A DNA stretch of 64,000 bases from contig JAURZV010000072.1 of NCBI GenBank assembly GCA_030653175.1, positions 18,600 through 82,599 on the forward strand. The letters are read 5' to 3'. The stretch is from Methylobacter sp. Lineage in GTDB: Bacteria; Pseudomonadota; Gammaproteobacteria; Methylococcales; Methylomonadaceae. Every line of letters begins with the position of its first letter. The first letter of the stretch is position 1. The notes under the pieces are model-generated. The model made no database searches and was not told the origin of the DNA. It saw only the letters and a program-made list of their open reading frames with translations. Position numbers and translations under genes: made by a program. Of the stretch, positions 53,005 through 61,555 are shown piece after piece.

Positions 53005-55155
53005 ATGCAAAAAGACACCGAGCCCAATAAACAACTTTTTAGCGGATTTTCCGCTCCCGATACAGAACAGATAAATAGGGCGCTGGCGATTATCGCGCAA
53101 ATCCCTGAAGATCCCCATTATTTTCGCCCCAAAGGCGTTGAGGTAGCGGCAATTTTGATGGACTTTAATGTCGATCTGAAAACTATCCTCGCCGCGATAT
53201 TAAGCGATCCACGCTTAGCTCATTTAAATCCAAAGCCTGACATTAAAGCGCAGTTCGGCGAAACGGTTGCAACATTGGTTGACGATGTTAACTGGCTGAA
53301 TAAGTTAACCGTTTATTCGCTGGAAATGACCGACCAGCCGAGTCAAACGGAAACCTTGCGCCGAATGCTGCTGTCTATGACTCAGGATGTCCGCGCCGTG
53401 TTAATAAAGCTGGCTTATCGGGTTCAACGGCTTAAGGTCTTGCCCAGAGAATCGTATGAGCTGAGACGCTTTATTGCCCAGGAAACGCTGGACATTTATG
53501 CGCCGATTGCCAACCGGATGGGCATTCACCAGTTAAAATGGGAGCTGGAGGACATGGCCTTCCGCTATCTGAAGCCCCAATCCTACCGCCGTATCGCCAA
53601 GTCGCTGACCGATAATCGCTTGCAGCGGGAAAACTGCATCAATAACTTTATTGCACTGTTGCAGGGAAAGCTCGCCGAACAGGGAATTTCTGCCGAGATT
53701 TACGGTCGCCCCAAGCATATTTACAGCATCTGGAAAAAGATGCGCCGCAAGCAACTGGACATAGACGAACTTTACGACCTGCTGGCGGTGCGCGTTATTG
53801 TCGACAACCTGACTTCCTGTTATGCCACCTTAGGTATTGTACATAGCCTTTGGCAAACTATCCCTAAGGAATTTGACGATTACATCGCCAATCCCAAAGA
53901 GAACGGCTACCAGTCTTTGCATACCGTCATTATCGACTCTGACGGCAATCGTATCGAGGTGCAAATCCGCACCCAACAAATGCACGACTTTGCCGAGCTG
54001 GGGGTTGCTGCACATTGGTCTTACAAAGAAGGCGGCAAGCATGACGCGGCCATTGAAAAAAACATCGCCTCTTTGCGCAAGTTGCTGGACGAAACCAATC
54101 CTGAGCGTAGCCGAAAGGAAGGCAGCGATGAAACGCTATCGGAAAACTTTCGTAGCGAATTATTTAATGATCGGGTTTACGTTTTAACACCGGCCGGCAA
54201 ATTAATCGACTTGGTTAAAGGCTCTACGCCGCTGGATTTTGCCTATGCCATCCATACCGAAATAGGACACCGCTGCCGTGGGGCAAAAGTCAACGGCCGC
54301 ATTGTGCCGCTGACCTATACCTTAAAATCCGGCGAGCAGGTGAAAATATTGACTGCAAAAGAGGGCGGACCCAATCACAACTGGATCGACCTCAATCTGG
54401 GCTATTTAAAGACATCGGCTGCGATCGGCAAAGTCAAAAGCTGGTTTAAAAATCAGCAGCAAGCCCAAAACATAGCCACAGGCAAGGCTATTCTGGACAA
54501 GGAAAGTCAGCGGCTGGGGTTGAAAAATGCTGTGTTAACCGTAGGGGCGACCGGCCGGTCGCCCCGACAACATTTTAATCAGCCGGATACCGATAAATTA
54601 TTCGAAGCCATAGGCCGTGGCGATATTAACAGCCGTCAGCTTGCGGCGTTTTTTAAGATACCTGAATTGGAAGCTCCGCCGGCGCCCATTCAACGCAAAA
54701 AGCCCGAAATTAAATCAGCAATTTCCGTAGAAGGTATTGATAACGTCCTGACTTCTCTTGCACATTGTTGCTCCCCGGTTCAGGGCAATGACATTATCGG
54801 TTATATTTCCCACAAAAAAGGCATTACTATCCATCGGAAAGACTGCGAAAACATCTTGCACCTTAGCCCCGAAAAACAGACCCAGCTTATTTCGGTTAAC
54901 TGGGGTACAAAAAAAGCCAGCTATGCTGTCCCTATTGTCATCCATGCCTTTAACTCCCATAATTTGCTGAATGACGTGACCCAGATTTTAGCCCAGGCTA
55001 AAATCCATATTTCCAATGCGGTACTGGATACGCATCCCGATTTTTCAGCGCTGCTCAATTTGACCATTCAAATTGAGAATACCGATCAGTTAAGCCAAGT
55101 GCTTAATAAAATAAGCCAACTGCCTAATATCGTCGATGTTAAACGTAAAACTTGA
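53005..55155 (+). CDS. relA: (p)ppGpp synthetase RelA
   Basis: A 716-residue RelA/SpoT homologue. The N-terminal HD-like domain lacks the HDxxED hydrolase motif (ILAAILSDPRLAHLN there), so it is a synthetase only. The synthetase domain has GRPKHIYSIWKKMRRKQLD, PKENGYQSLHTVIIDSDG and VQIRTQQMHDFAELGVAAHW. A TGS domain starts near residue 392 (VLTPAGKLIDLVKGSTPLDF) and an ACT domain ends the protein. ATG 53005 chosen; a TTG codon precedes it directly. Two extra segments look repeat-derived: PERSRKEG near residue 367 and GATGRSPR at 514-521, the latter a perfect F4 palindrome. Confidence 0.94.
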   Translation: MQKDTEPNKQLFSGFSAPDTEQINRALAIIAQIPEDPHYFRPKGVEVAAILMDFNVDLKTILAAILSDPRLAHLNPKPDIKAQFGETVATLVDDVNWLNKLTVYSLEMTDQPSQTETLRRMLLSMTQDVRAVLIKLAYRVQRLKVLPRESYELRRFIAQETLDIYAPIANRMGIHQLKWELEDMAFRYLKPQSYRRIAKSLTDNRLQRENCINNFIALLQGKLAEQGISAEIYGRPKHIYSIWKKMRRKQLDIDELYDLLAVRVIVDNLTSCYATLGIVHSLWQTIPKEFDDYIANPKENGYQSLHTVIIDSDGNRIEVQIRTQQMHDFAELGVAAHWSYKEGGKHDAAIEKNIASLRKLLDETNPERSRKEGSDETLSENFRSELFNDRVYVLTPAGKLIDLVKGSTPLDFAYAIHTEIGHRCRGAKVNGRIVPLTYTLKSGEQVKILTAKEGGPNHNWIDLNLGYLKTSAAIGKVKSWFKNQQQAQNIATGKAILDKESQRLGLKNAVLTVGATGRSPRQHFNQPDTDKLFEAIGRGDINSRQLAAFFKIPELEAPPAPIQRKKPEIKSAISVEGIDNVLTSLAHCCSPVQGNDIIGYISHKKGITIHRKDCENILHLSPEKQTQLISVNWGTKKASYAVPIVIHAFNSHNLLNDVTQILAQAKIHISNAVLDTHPDFSALLNLTIQIENTDQLSQVLNKISQLPNIVDVKRKT
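54544..54565. repeat. F4 palindrome inside relA
   Basis: A perfect 22-bp palindrome (GGGGCGACCGG plus its complement) lies in frame and encodes GATGRSPR in the linker after the TGS domain. It is preceded by GTA, as in the intergenic F4 copies. E. coli RelA has no matching residues here, from memory. Confidence 0.85.
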
Positions 55156-55164
55156 TGTTGGGGC

Positions 55165-55250
55165 GATGTGGGGGCGACTTCGCCTAAAGCGCCTACTTTT
55201 GGTAGTCGCCAAATTGTTGATTAACCGGGCGACTGAAGTCGCCCCCACAA
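55165..55250. repeat. GGGGGCGACT hairpins with an F6 unit in the loop
   Basis: GGGGGCGACT and AGTCGCC are separated by an F6 unit (55180-55203). GGGCGACTGAAGTCGCCCCC follows as an intact hairpin, showing the uninterrupted form. The region lies between relA and polA; short TACCTTTAACCTTGCACC-type F12 repeats follow to the polA start. Confidence 0.8.
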
Positions 55251-55307
55251 TCATAAGCACTTCTCACAGCCTTGTACCTTTAACCTTGCACCTTTAACCT
55301 AAATCCT

Positions 55308-58121
55308 ATGTCCCAACAAACACAAATCCCCCCTAACCCCCCTTTATCAAAGGGGGGCGTCAAAAAACGCCTGATTCTGGTTGACGGCTCGTCCTTTTTA
55401 TTTCGCGCTTACCATGCCATTCCACCGCTAACCAACGCAAACGGCGACCCCACCAATGCCATTTACGGCGTAAGCAATATGCTGCGCAAACTGATTGCCG
55501 ACTATCACAGCGACTACATCACCGTGGTCTTCGATGCGCCGGGCAAAACCTTTCGCAACGAGCTTTACGATCAGTACAAAGCCCATCGACCGCCTATGCC
55601 TGACGATTTGCGGGTACAGATTGCCCCGCTGCACAACCTGATCCGGGCTATGGGTTTGCCGTTAATTATCGAACCCGGTGTAGAAGCCGACGACGTGCTG
55701 GGCGTGCTGGCCCAACATGCTGAACAACAAGGCTATGACGTTATTATTTCCACCGGCGACAAGGATATGGCACAACTGGTCACCGAACATATTATCCTGG
55801 AAAACACCATGTCCAATATCCGCATGGATATTCAGGGCGTTATCGACAAATTCGGGGTCAGGCCGGAACAGATTGTCGATTATCTGGCCTTGATAGGCGA
55901 CACCGTCGACAATATTCCCGGTGTACCCAAAGTGGGGCCCAAAACAGCGGCAAAATGGTTGGAGCACTATCAGACTTTAGAAAACCTGATGACCCACGCC
56001 CATGAAATCACCGGCAAAATCGGCGAAAACCTACGCGCCAGCTTGGACTATCTGCCTTTATCCAAACAACTCACCACCATTAAGTGCGACCTTGACTTAC
56101 CCTACAGCATGGAAGACTTGAAACAGCAGCCGATGGATACGGCAGAACTAAAAAATTTATTGGCTGAACTGGGATTTTCGTCCTGGTTAAAAATGCTGGA
56201 TGCTTCGACTCCACCCAGGACAAGCCCTTCGGCTGTGAGCGGTACCGGCCCTGTTGTCGTTAATTCGAATTCAGCACAAGTCGCTTCATGCATCGCTCAA
56301 CCTTCTGCATCGGTACCGTCGTATGAAACCATACTAACCGAGCCGCATTTTAACGACTGGCTTGAGCAATTGAACAAAGCCGAATTGTTTGCCTTCGATA
56401 CCGAAACCACCAGCCTGGATTACAGCAAGGCACGGATAGTCGGCGTGTCCTTTGCGGTTACCCCGGGCTTTGCCGCTTACGTGCCTTTAGCCCATGACTA
56501 TGCGGGCGTACCGGATCAGCTGGACCGATCCGAAATACTGGAAAAACTGCGGCCTCTGCTGGAAAATCCGCACAAGCCTAAGCTCGGGCAAAACCTGAAA
56601 TACGATATGCATGTACTGGCTAATCACGGCATTGCATTAGACGGCATTGCGCACGACACCATGCTTGAATCTTATGTGTTAAACAGCACCGCAACCAAAC
56701 ATAATATGGACGATCTGGCCAAGGAATATCTGGATGTTAAAACCATCCATTATGAAGAGGTGGCCGGAAAAGGCGCAAAACACATAGGCTTTCAGAAAGT
56801 GTCGATAGAACAAGCCGCACCTTATGCAGCGGAAGATGCCGACATTACCTTACAACTGCATCGGGTGCTCAATGCAAAACTGGCACAACAGCCAAAATTG
56901 CTTGAGTTATATACAGAGGTGGAAATCCCGCTGATCAGCGTGCTGGCCCGGATTGAAAACAATGGCGTGTTAATCGATACCGCCATGCTCGCGCAGCAAA
57001 GCCTTGAACTTTCCAGCCAGATTATCTCCCTTGAACAGCACGCTCACGATCTGGCCGGACAGGTATTCAACCTGGGTTCGCCCAAACAGATCCAGGATAT
57101 CCTATACGACCGGCAAAAGCTGCCGGTGTTAAAGAAAACGCCTAAAGGCCAGCCGTCGACCGAAGAATCGGTACTACAGGAATTAGCTCTCAATTACCCG
57201 CTGCCCAAGCTGATTCTGGAGCACCGTAGTTTAAGCAAGCTTAAATCAACCTATATCGACAAACTGCCGCAGCAGGTTGATGGGCAAACGGGTCGGATTC
57301 ATACCTCTTACCATCAGGCGATAGCCGCAACAGGCCGACTGTCTTCTTCCGATCCCAATTTGCAAAATATTCCGATACGCAGCAAAGAAGGCCGAAAAAT
57401 CCGGCAGGCGTTTATCGCCCCCGAAGGCAGAAAAATAGTCGCTGCCGATTATTCTCAAATTGAGTTACGCATCATGGCGCATTTATCGGCTGATGAGGGC
57501 TTGTTAAAAGCCTTTACCGAAGGAGAAGACATACATCGGGCCACAGCGGCTGAAGTATTTGGCGTTGCTCCGGAGCAAGTCACCACCGATTTGCGCCGTT
57601 CTGCCAAAGCCATCAATTTCGGACTGATTTACGGCATGTCGTCCTTTGGCCTGGCACAGCAACTGGGCTTGTCGCGCAACCAGGCGCAATCGTATATCGA
57701 TTTATATTTTACCCGTTATCCGGGCGTCAAAAACTATATGGACAGGATCAGGGAGCAAGCCCGCGAACAAGGCTATATTGAAACATTATTCGGCAGGCGG
57801 TTGTATTTACCGGAAATAAATTCACGCAATGCGGCACGTCGCCAATACGCCGAACGCACCGCTATCAATGCGCCGATGCAGGGAACTGCGGCTGACATAA
57901 TTAAACGCGCCATGATATCCACCGACCGGTGGCTATACAGCGAAAAGCCGGATGCCAAAATGATTATGCAGGTACATGATGAACTGGTGTTTGAAATTGC
58001 ACAAAATCAGGTAGACGACTGCGCGGCCAAGATCAGATCCATCATGTGTGCGGCTGCCGATCTTGAGGTGCCGCTGATTGTCGATATAGGTATTGGCAAT
58101 AATTGGGATGAAGCTCACTAA
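55308..58121 (+). CDS. polA: DNA polymerase I
   Basis: A 937-residue three-domain polymerase for Okazaki fragment processing and repair. The 5' nuclease starts with LILVDGSSFLFRAYHAIPPL. The 3'-5' exonuclease keeps its acidic residues (AFDTETTSLDYSKA, near residues 362-370), and the polymerase domain shows SSDPNLQNIPIR, AADYSQIELRIMAH and MQVHDELVFEI. The N terminus before LILVD is unusual: QIPPNPPLSKGG is encoded by a CCCCCCTTT/AAAGGGGGG palindrome. A second repeat-like piece lies in the linker near residues 299-311. No better start is available. Confidence 0.95.
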   Translation: MSQQTQIPPNPPLSKGGVKKRLILVDGSSFLFRAYHAIPPLTNANGDPTNAIYGVSNMLRKLIADYHSDYITVVFDAPGKTFRNELYDQYKAHRPPMPDDLRVQIAPLHNLIRAMGLPLIIEPGVEADDVLGVLAQHAEQQGYDVIISTGDKDMAQLVTEHIILENTMSNIRMDIQGVIDKFGVRPEQIVDYLALIGDTVDNIPGVPKVGPKTAAKWLEHYQTLENLMTHAHEITGKIGENLRASLDYLPLSKQLTTIKCDLDLPYSMEDLKQQPMDTAELKNLLAELGFSSWLKMLDASTPPRTSPSAVSGTGPVVVNSNSAQVASCIAQPSASVPSYETILTEPHFNDWLEQLNKAELFAFDTETTSLDYSKARIVGVSFAVTPGFAAYVPLAHDYAGVPDQLDRSEILEKLRPLLENPHKPKLGQNLKYDMHVLANHGIALDGIAHDTMLESYVLNSTATKHNMDDLAKEYLDVKTIHYEEVAGKGAKHIGFQKVSIEQAAPYAAEDADITLQLHRVLNAKLAQQPKLLELYTEVEIPLISVLARIENNGVLIDTAMLAQQSLELSSQIISLEQHAHDLAGQVFNLGSPKQIQDILYDRQKLPVLKKTPKGQPSTEESVLQELALNYPLPKLILEHRSLSKLKSTYIDKLPQQVDGQTGRIHTSYHQAIAATGRLSSSDPNLQNIPIRSKEGRKIRQAFIAPEGRKIVAADYSQIELRIMAHLSADEGLLKAFTEGEDIHRATAAEVFGVAPEQVTTDLRRSAKAINFGLIYGMSSFGLAQQLGLSRNQAQSYIDLYFTRYPGVKNYMDRIREQAREQGYIETLFGRRLYLPEINSRNAARRQYAERTAINAPMQGTAADIIKRAMISTDRWLYSEKPDAKMIMQVHDELVFEIAQNQVDDCAAKIRSIMCAAADLEVPLIVDIGIGNNWDEAH
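55325..55360. repeat. F10 palindrome in the first codons of polA
   Basis: AATCCCCCCTAACCCC and a perfect hairpin CCCCCCTTT (55337-55345) / AAAGGGGGG (55349-55357) encode IPPNPPLSKGG. The same peptide recurs in unrelated proteins of several bacteria where this repeat enters genes, as far as I recall. Confidence 0.82.
56202..56241. repeat. F11 repeat in the polA linker
   Basis: GCTTCGACTCCACCCAGGAC, then AAGCCCTTCGGCTGTGAGCG, resembles the widespread CTTCGACTCCGCTCAGGACA type palindromic repeat. It lies between the 5' nuclease and 3'-5' exonuclease domains, where length is tolerated. A shorter piece of the reverse type (CCTGAGCGTAGCCGAAAGG) lies in relA near 54101. Confidence 0.5.
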
Positions 58122-58257
58122 CGGTTAGTTTTATTTTTCGGCATTATGACGGTATTGTATTATAGTGGCAGCATGCCCTCGGTCTTATGTAACTAATAAC
58201 TGACAAATACTTTTCTCAACTATGCTCTCCTTGTTGATTATTGCTTAACGACACACA

Positions 58258-59106
58258 ATGCCAAACTCAAAAAACGAAAAACTCATCGTCCTCGTTGAGA
58301 AAATGCCCGCCTTTCCTAAAAGCGTCCAACAGATAGTGCAATTAACGTCAGACATCAACGCCTCGGCAAAAGATATTGTCCGTGTTATTGAATGCGACCC
58401 GATTATGACCGTTAAAATCCTTAAAGCCATTAATTCATCTTTTTACGGGCTACCCCAAAAAATCACCTCGGTGCAGAGGGCCGTCGTGCATATTGGCCTT
58501 AATACCATAAAGAATATAGCCCTGGGTGTTGCTGCAATGGGCATGTTGAGTGCCAATAACAAGGCCAATTTCAATACCTCCAATTTCCTGTTACATTCTT
58601 TGACCACTGCAGCAATCAGCAAACTGCTTGCTGAACGCATAGGTTTATCTTCAACAGAATGCGGCGATTGTTTTGTTGCCGGATTACTGCATGACTTTGG
58701 GAAAGTGGTATTCGCTGAATTTATGCCTGATGAATTTAAACTCGCGCTGGAGAAGAGCCAAGAACAACAACTGCCCCTGCATCAAACCGAACTCGAATTT
58801 ATAGGTCTTAATCATTCGCAGGCCGGCAAAATACTAGCCGAAAAATGGGAGCTGTCAGATCCGTTAATTGATGCCATCGCTCATCATCATGATCTTACCC
58901 ATAGCCAAAATGTCTTACGAGACTGCGTTTTTGCCGCTAATCAAATCAGCAAGCATATGCAATTCGGCAATGGCGGCAATCCTATGATAGAAGCCTTCCC
59001 GGAATCCATTGTCACCCGCTTTGGCTCGACCCTCTTTGCCCTGTGCGACGCTTTGGGGGATTTGGAATCCATCAAAATAGAAGCTCAATCTTTTATTAAC
59101 TTGTAG
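58258..59106 (+). CDS. HDOD domain signalling protein
   Basis: A 282-residue protein made of a single HDOD domain: MPAFPKSVQQIVQLTSDINA, ECDPIMTVKILKAINSSFYG, VQRAVVHIGLNTIKNIAL and a central LLHDFGKVVFAEFMPDEF, HHHDLTHSQN. No output domain is attached. Such proteins act in regulation by cyclic dinucleotides or stress, but no specific role can be assigned. It stands after polA on the same strand. Confidence 0.88.
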   Translation: MPNSKNEKLIVLVEKMPAFPKSVQQIVQLTSDINASAKDIVRVIECDPIMTVKILKAINSSFYGLPQKITSVQRAVVHIGLNTIKNIALGVAAMGMLSANNKANFNTSNFLLHSLTTAAISKLLAERIGLSSTECGDCFVAGLLHDFGKVVFAEFMPDEFKLALEKSQEQQLPLHQTELEFIGLNHSQAGKILAEKWELSDPLIDAIAHHHDLTHSQNVLRDCVFAANQISKHMQFGNGGNPMIEAFPESIVTRFGSTLFALCDALGDLESIKIEAQSFINL

Positions 59107-59157
59107 TGCTCGGTTTGGGTGCCTTACCTCCTACATCCATGCAGCCGAAGGACAACA

Positions 59158-60045
59158 ATGAAAATTAAATTCTGGGGCGTTAGAGGATCCATACCCACAC
59201 CGGGACCCAATACCGTTAAATACGGAGGCAATACTACCTGCATTGAAATCAGAACCCATTCCAATGATTTGATCATTCTTGACGCCGGTACCGGCATCCA
59301 CGCGCTCGCACAAAACCTGCTGAAAGAAATGCCCGTCCAGGCGCATATCTTCATTACCCATACCCATTGGGATCATATACAGGGCCTGCCCTTCTTCATC
59401 CCCATTTTTATCCCGAACAATCAGATTACAATCTACGGCGGAATCGATCCGGTAACCAATGAAACCATCAACCGGGCACTGTCCGTGCAGTTGCAATACA
59501 GTTTTTTTCCAATACGGGAAGCGCAACTGAATGCCCGGATTGAATACGCCACAGTCAAGCCGGGGGTACCGGTCAAGGTAGGCAGCGCCACAATCACCCC
59601 CATTGTGCTCAGTCATCCGGTATTAAATTTCGGCTATCGAATCGATTGCGACGGGCAATCGGTTTTTTTTACCGGCGATTACGAACCGCAGCTCAACATC
59701 TATGATCCGGAAGATGATGAATATGCCGAATTCCAGTCTTTTGTCGATGCAAAATGGGACGAAGTCGTGCTGGCCATGAAAGATGTCGATGCGTTGATTG
59801 TCGACTCATCCTATACCAACGAGGAATATGCCTCCAAACAAGGTTGGGGGCACGGCACTTATGATTCGGGGATAAAGCTGGCTACCGCCGCAAAGGCAAA
59901 AAAACTGTTTTTCACCCACCATGAACCCACCCGTAGCGATGCAAGTCTTGATGCCATTTATCAAGGTTTGCTGCAAAACAATCCTGCAAGCTGTTGCGAA
60001 TTATTGCTCGCTCAGGAAGGTGTCGATATTTCACTCCGATCCTGA
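59158..60045 (+). CDS. Metallo-beta-lactamase-fold hydrolase
   Basis: A 295-residue MBL-fold enzyme of the RNase Z/PhnP-like type. MKIKFWGVRGSIPTPGPNTV is the family start, followed by LDAGTGIHAL, the metal motif ITHTHWDHIQGLPFF, VLSHPVLNFGYRI, FTGDYEP and FFTHHEPTRSD. ATG 59158 was chosen because AAGGAC lies 6 bases upstream and the family start follows. An F5-derived piece (CCTCCTACATCCATGCAGCC) fills the space to the HDOD gene. Substrate unknown. Confidence 0.86.
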   Translation: MKIKFWGVRGSIPTPGPNTVKYGGNTTCIEIRTHSNDLIILDAGTGIHALAQNLLKEMPVQAHIFITHTHWDHIQGLPFFIPIFIPNNQITIYGGIDPVTNETINRALSVQLQYSFFPIREAQLNARIEYATVKPGVPVKVGSATITPIVLSHPVLNFGYRIDCDGQSVFFTGDYEPQLNIYDPEDDEYAEFQSFVDAKWDEVVLAMKDVDALIVDSSYTNEEYASKQGWGHGTYDSGIKLATAAKAKKLFFTHHEPTRSDASLDAIYQGLLQNNPASCCELLLAQEGVDISLRS

Positions 60046-60669
60046 CTCGCAAGGGCGACCGGTCGGTCGCCCTTTTAGGTTAAACAACTGATCCAGCGCA
60101 CTATGCACCTCATCAATACCGGTTTTTTTCAACGCCGAAAACAGCTGTATCGTCAAAGGAAAACTAGCATCCTTTAGCTCCTTTTGCACCTGCAACAAGG
60201 TATTTTTAGCTGCGCCGTAATTCAATTTATCCGTCTTGGTTAACAAGATATGCAGCGGCAGCCCGGTATGTTCGCACCACTCTATCATCTGCCAGTCGAA
60301 TTCGGTTAAGGGATGACGCACATCCATTACCAGAATAATGGCGCATAATGACTTGCGACTGGTTAAATAAGTTTCCATCAACTCATGCCATTTTTTCTTC
60401 ACCGCTAAAGGCACTTTGGCATAGCCGTAACCCGGCAAATCAACAAACCGTTGCCGCTCATTAATTTCAAAAAAATTAAGCATCTGGGTTCTGCCCGGTG
60501 TTTTACTGATCCTGGCCAATGCGTTTTGCCTAGTTAATGTATTAATCGCGCTGGATTTACCGGCATTCGAACGCCCCGCAAATGCCACTTCCATACCCTG
60601 ATCCGGGGGCGTATTGCTGAGATGTGGTGAACTGTTAATAAATTTTGCTTGATGATAAACTGGATTCAT
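60031..60669 (-). CDS. engB: Ribosome biogenesis GTPase EngB (YihA/YsxC)
   Basis: A 212-residue GTPase needed for 50S assembly. G1 is GRSNAGKSSAINTL, G3 is DLPGYGYAKV, and G4 is LLTKTDKLN. The last residues (LKGRPTGRPCESGSE) are encoded by an F4 palindrome and overlap the end of the convergent gene by 15 bp. Related proteins usually end shortly after the helix near HSALDQLF, so this tail is probably an acquisition. Confidence 0.95.
   Translation of the reverse strand: MNPVYHQAKFINSSPHLSNTPPDQGMEVAFAGRSNAGKSSAINTLTRQNALARISKTPGRTQMLNFFEINERQRFVDLPGYGYAKVPLAVKKKWHELMETYLTSRKSLCAIILVMDVRHPLTEFDWQMIEWCEHTGLPLHILLTKTDKLNYGAAKNTLLQVQKELKDASFPLTIQLFSALKKTGIDEVHSALDQLFNLKGRPTGRPCESGSE
60051..60074. 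terminator. F4 palindrome as shared terminator, also coding
   Basis: AAGGGCGACC and GGTCGCCCTT (10-bp arms around GGTC) are followed by TT on the plus strand. It lies 5 bp after the hydrolase stop and inside the engB reading frame, so it may end the plus-strand transcript while coding for KGRPTGRP on the minus strand. Confidence 0.6.
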
Positions 60670-60726
60670 CGTTGTCTCGCTTAGAGTTACTATTTAGAGT
60701 AAAATTTGGTTATGCACAGCAGCCTT

Positions 60727-60754
60727 GTAGGGGCGACCGGCCGGTAGCCCCTAC
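60727..60754. repeat. F4 palindrome upstream of cytochrome c4
   Basis: GTAGGGGCGACCGGCCGGTA and GCCCCTAC form a near-perfect hairpin 34 bp upstream of the cytochrome start, in the 118-bp space shared with the divergent engB. Confidence 0.85.
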
Positions 60755-60787
60755 AATAAATGATTAACCATTCCGAAGGGGAATTTG

Positions 60788-61507
60788 ATGAAGAAAAAAT
60801 TGCAGGTACTTTCAATTTCTCTGGCGTTGGCCAGTGCTATGAGTATTTTACATGCAGAAGGCAACGCTAACGCTCCTTACCTACGTCCTGTAGGCAATAT
60901 TAACGCAGGAAAACAAAAATCAGCGTCCTGCACCAGTTGTCACGGAGACAACGGCAACAGCATGGTAGCAACATTCCCCAAGCTTGCACAGCAACATTCT
61001 TCTTACCTGGTAAGGCAGCTGCACGCATTTAAAGACGGTAGCCGCAACGATCCGATGATGTCGGCTATGGCGCTGCCATTAACGGATGAAGATATAACAG
61101 ACATTTCCGCTTACTACGCGGCACAAAAAATTTCGGAAAATACCTTGCCTGTCCTGGAGTCTGACGATGAAGACGAAAAACCGGCAGCAGCAACAGATAA
61201 GCCGGCCGACAAAAAAGACGCTATCCAGGCCATCATCGCTCAAGGCAGCGATCTGTATCGCAACGGCAACCTAAAAAGCGAAGTCTCCGCCTGCATCGCC
61301 TGCCATGGCCCTTTTGGCGAAGGTAATAAACCAGCTTCATTTCCGGCATTAAAATCGCAACATGCCGACTATTTAATAAAAGCACTCACTGACTTTAAAT
61401 CCGGTGCGCGTAGTAATAATCCGGAAAACATAATGCATATGATTGCAAAGAAGATGACGGATGAAGAAATAAAAGCCGTTTCTTATCGTATTTCAATGAT
61501 GAAATAA
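60788..61507 (+). CDS. Diheme cytochrome c4
   Basis: A 239-residue periplasmic cytochrome. A signal peptide (about residues 1-23) precedes two c-type domains, with heme sites CTSCHG and CIACHG, each followed by a late Met ligand region (SAMALPL and MHMIAKKM). A charged, Ala/Asp-rich linker (DDEDEKPAAATDKPADKKDA) joins the halves. It likely passes electrons to a terminal oxidase. ATG 60788 has an AGGGG binding site; a TTG lies one codon before. The order engB-c4-dsbA is conserved in gammaproteobacteria. Confidence 0.92.
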   Translation: MKKKLQVLSISLALASAMSILHAEGNANAPYLRPVGNINAGKQKSASCTSCHGDNGNSMVATFPKLAQQHSSYLVRQLHAFKDGSRNDPMMSAMALPLTDEDITDISAYYAAQKISENTLPVLESDDEDEKPAAATDKPADKKDAIQAIIAQGSDLYRNGNLKSEVSACIACHGPFGEGNKPASFPALKSQHADYLIKALTDFKSGARSNNPENIMHMIAKKMTDEEIKAVSYRISMMK

Positions 61508-61555
61508 TTTACAACGCATTGACACTTCCTGCACGCTTACCGAGAACTTTAACCC

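Noticed and set aside
53005..55155. Calling this gene spoT (bifunctional hydrolase/synthetase)
   Set aside because: The HD hydrolase motif is missing (ILSDPRLA in its place) and there is no rpoZ or gmk nearby; RelA fits better.
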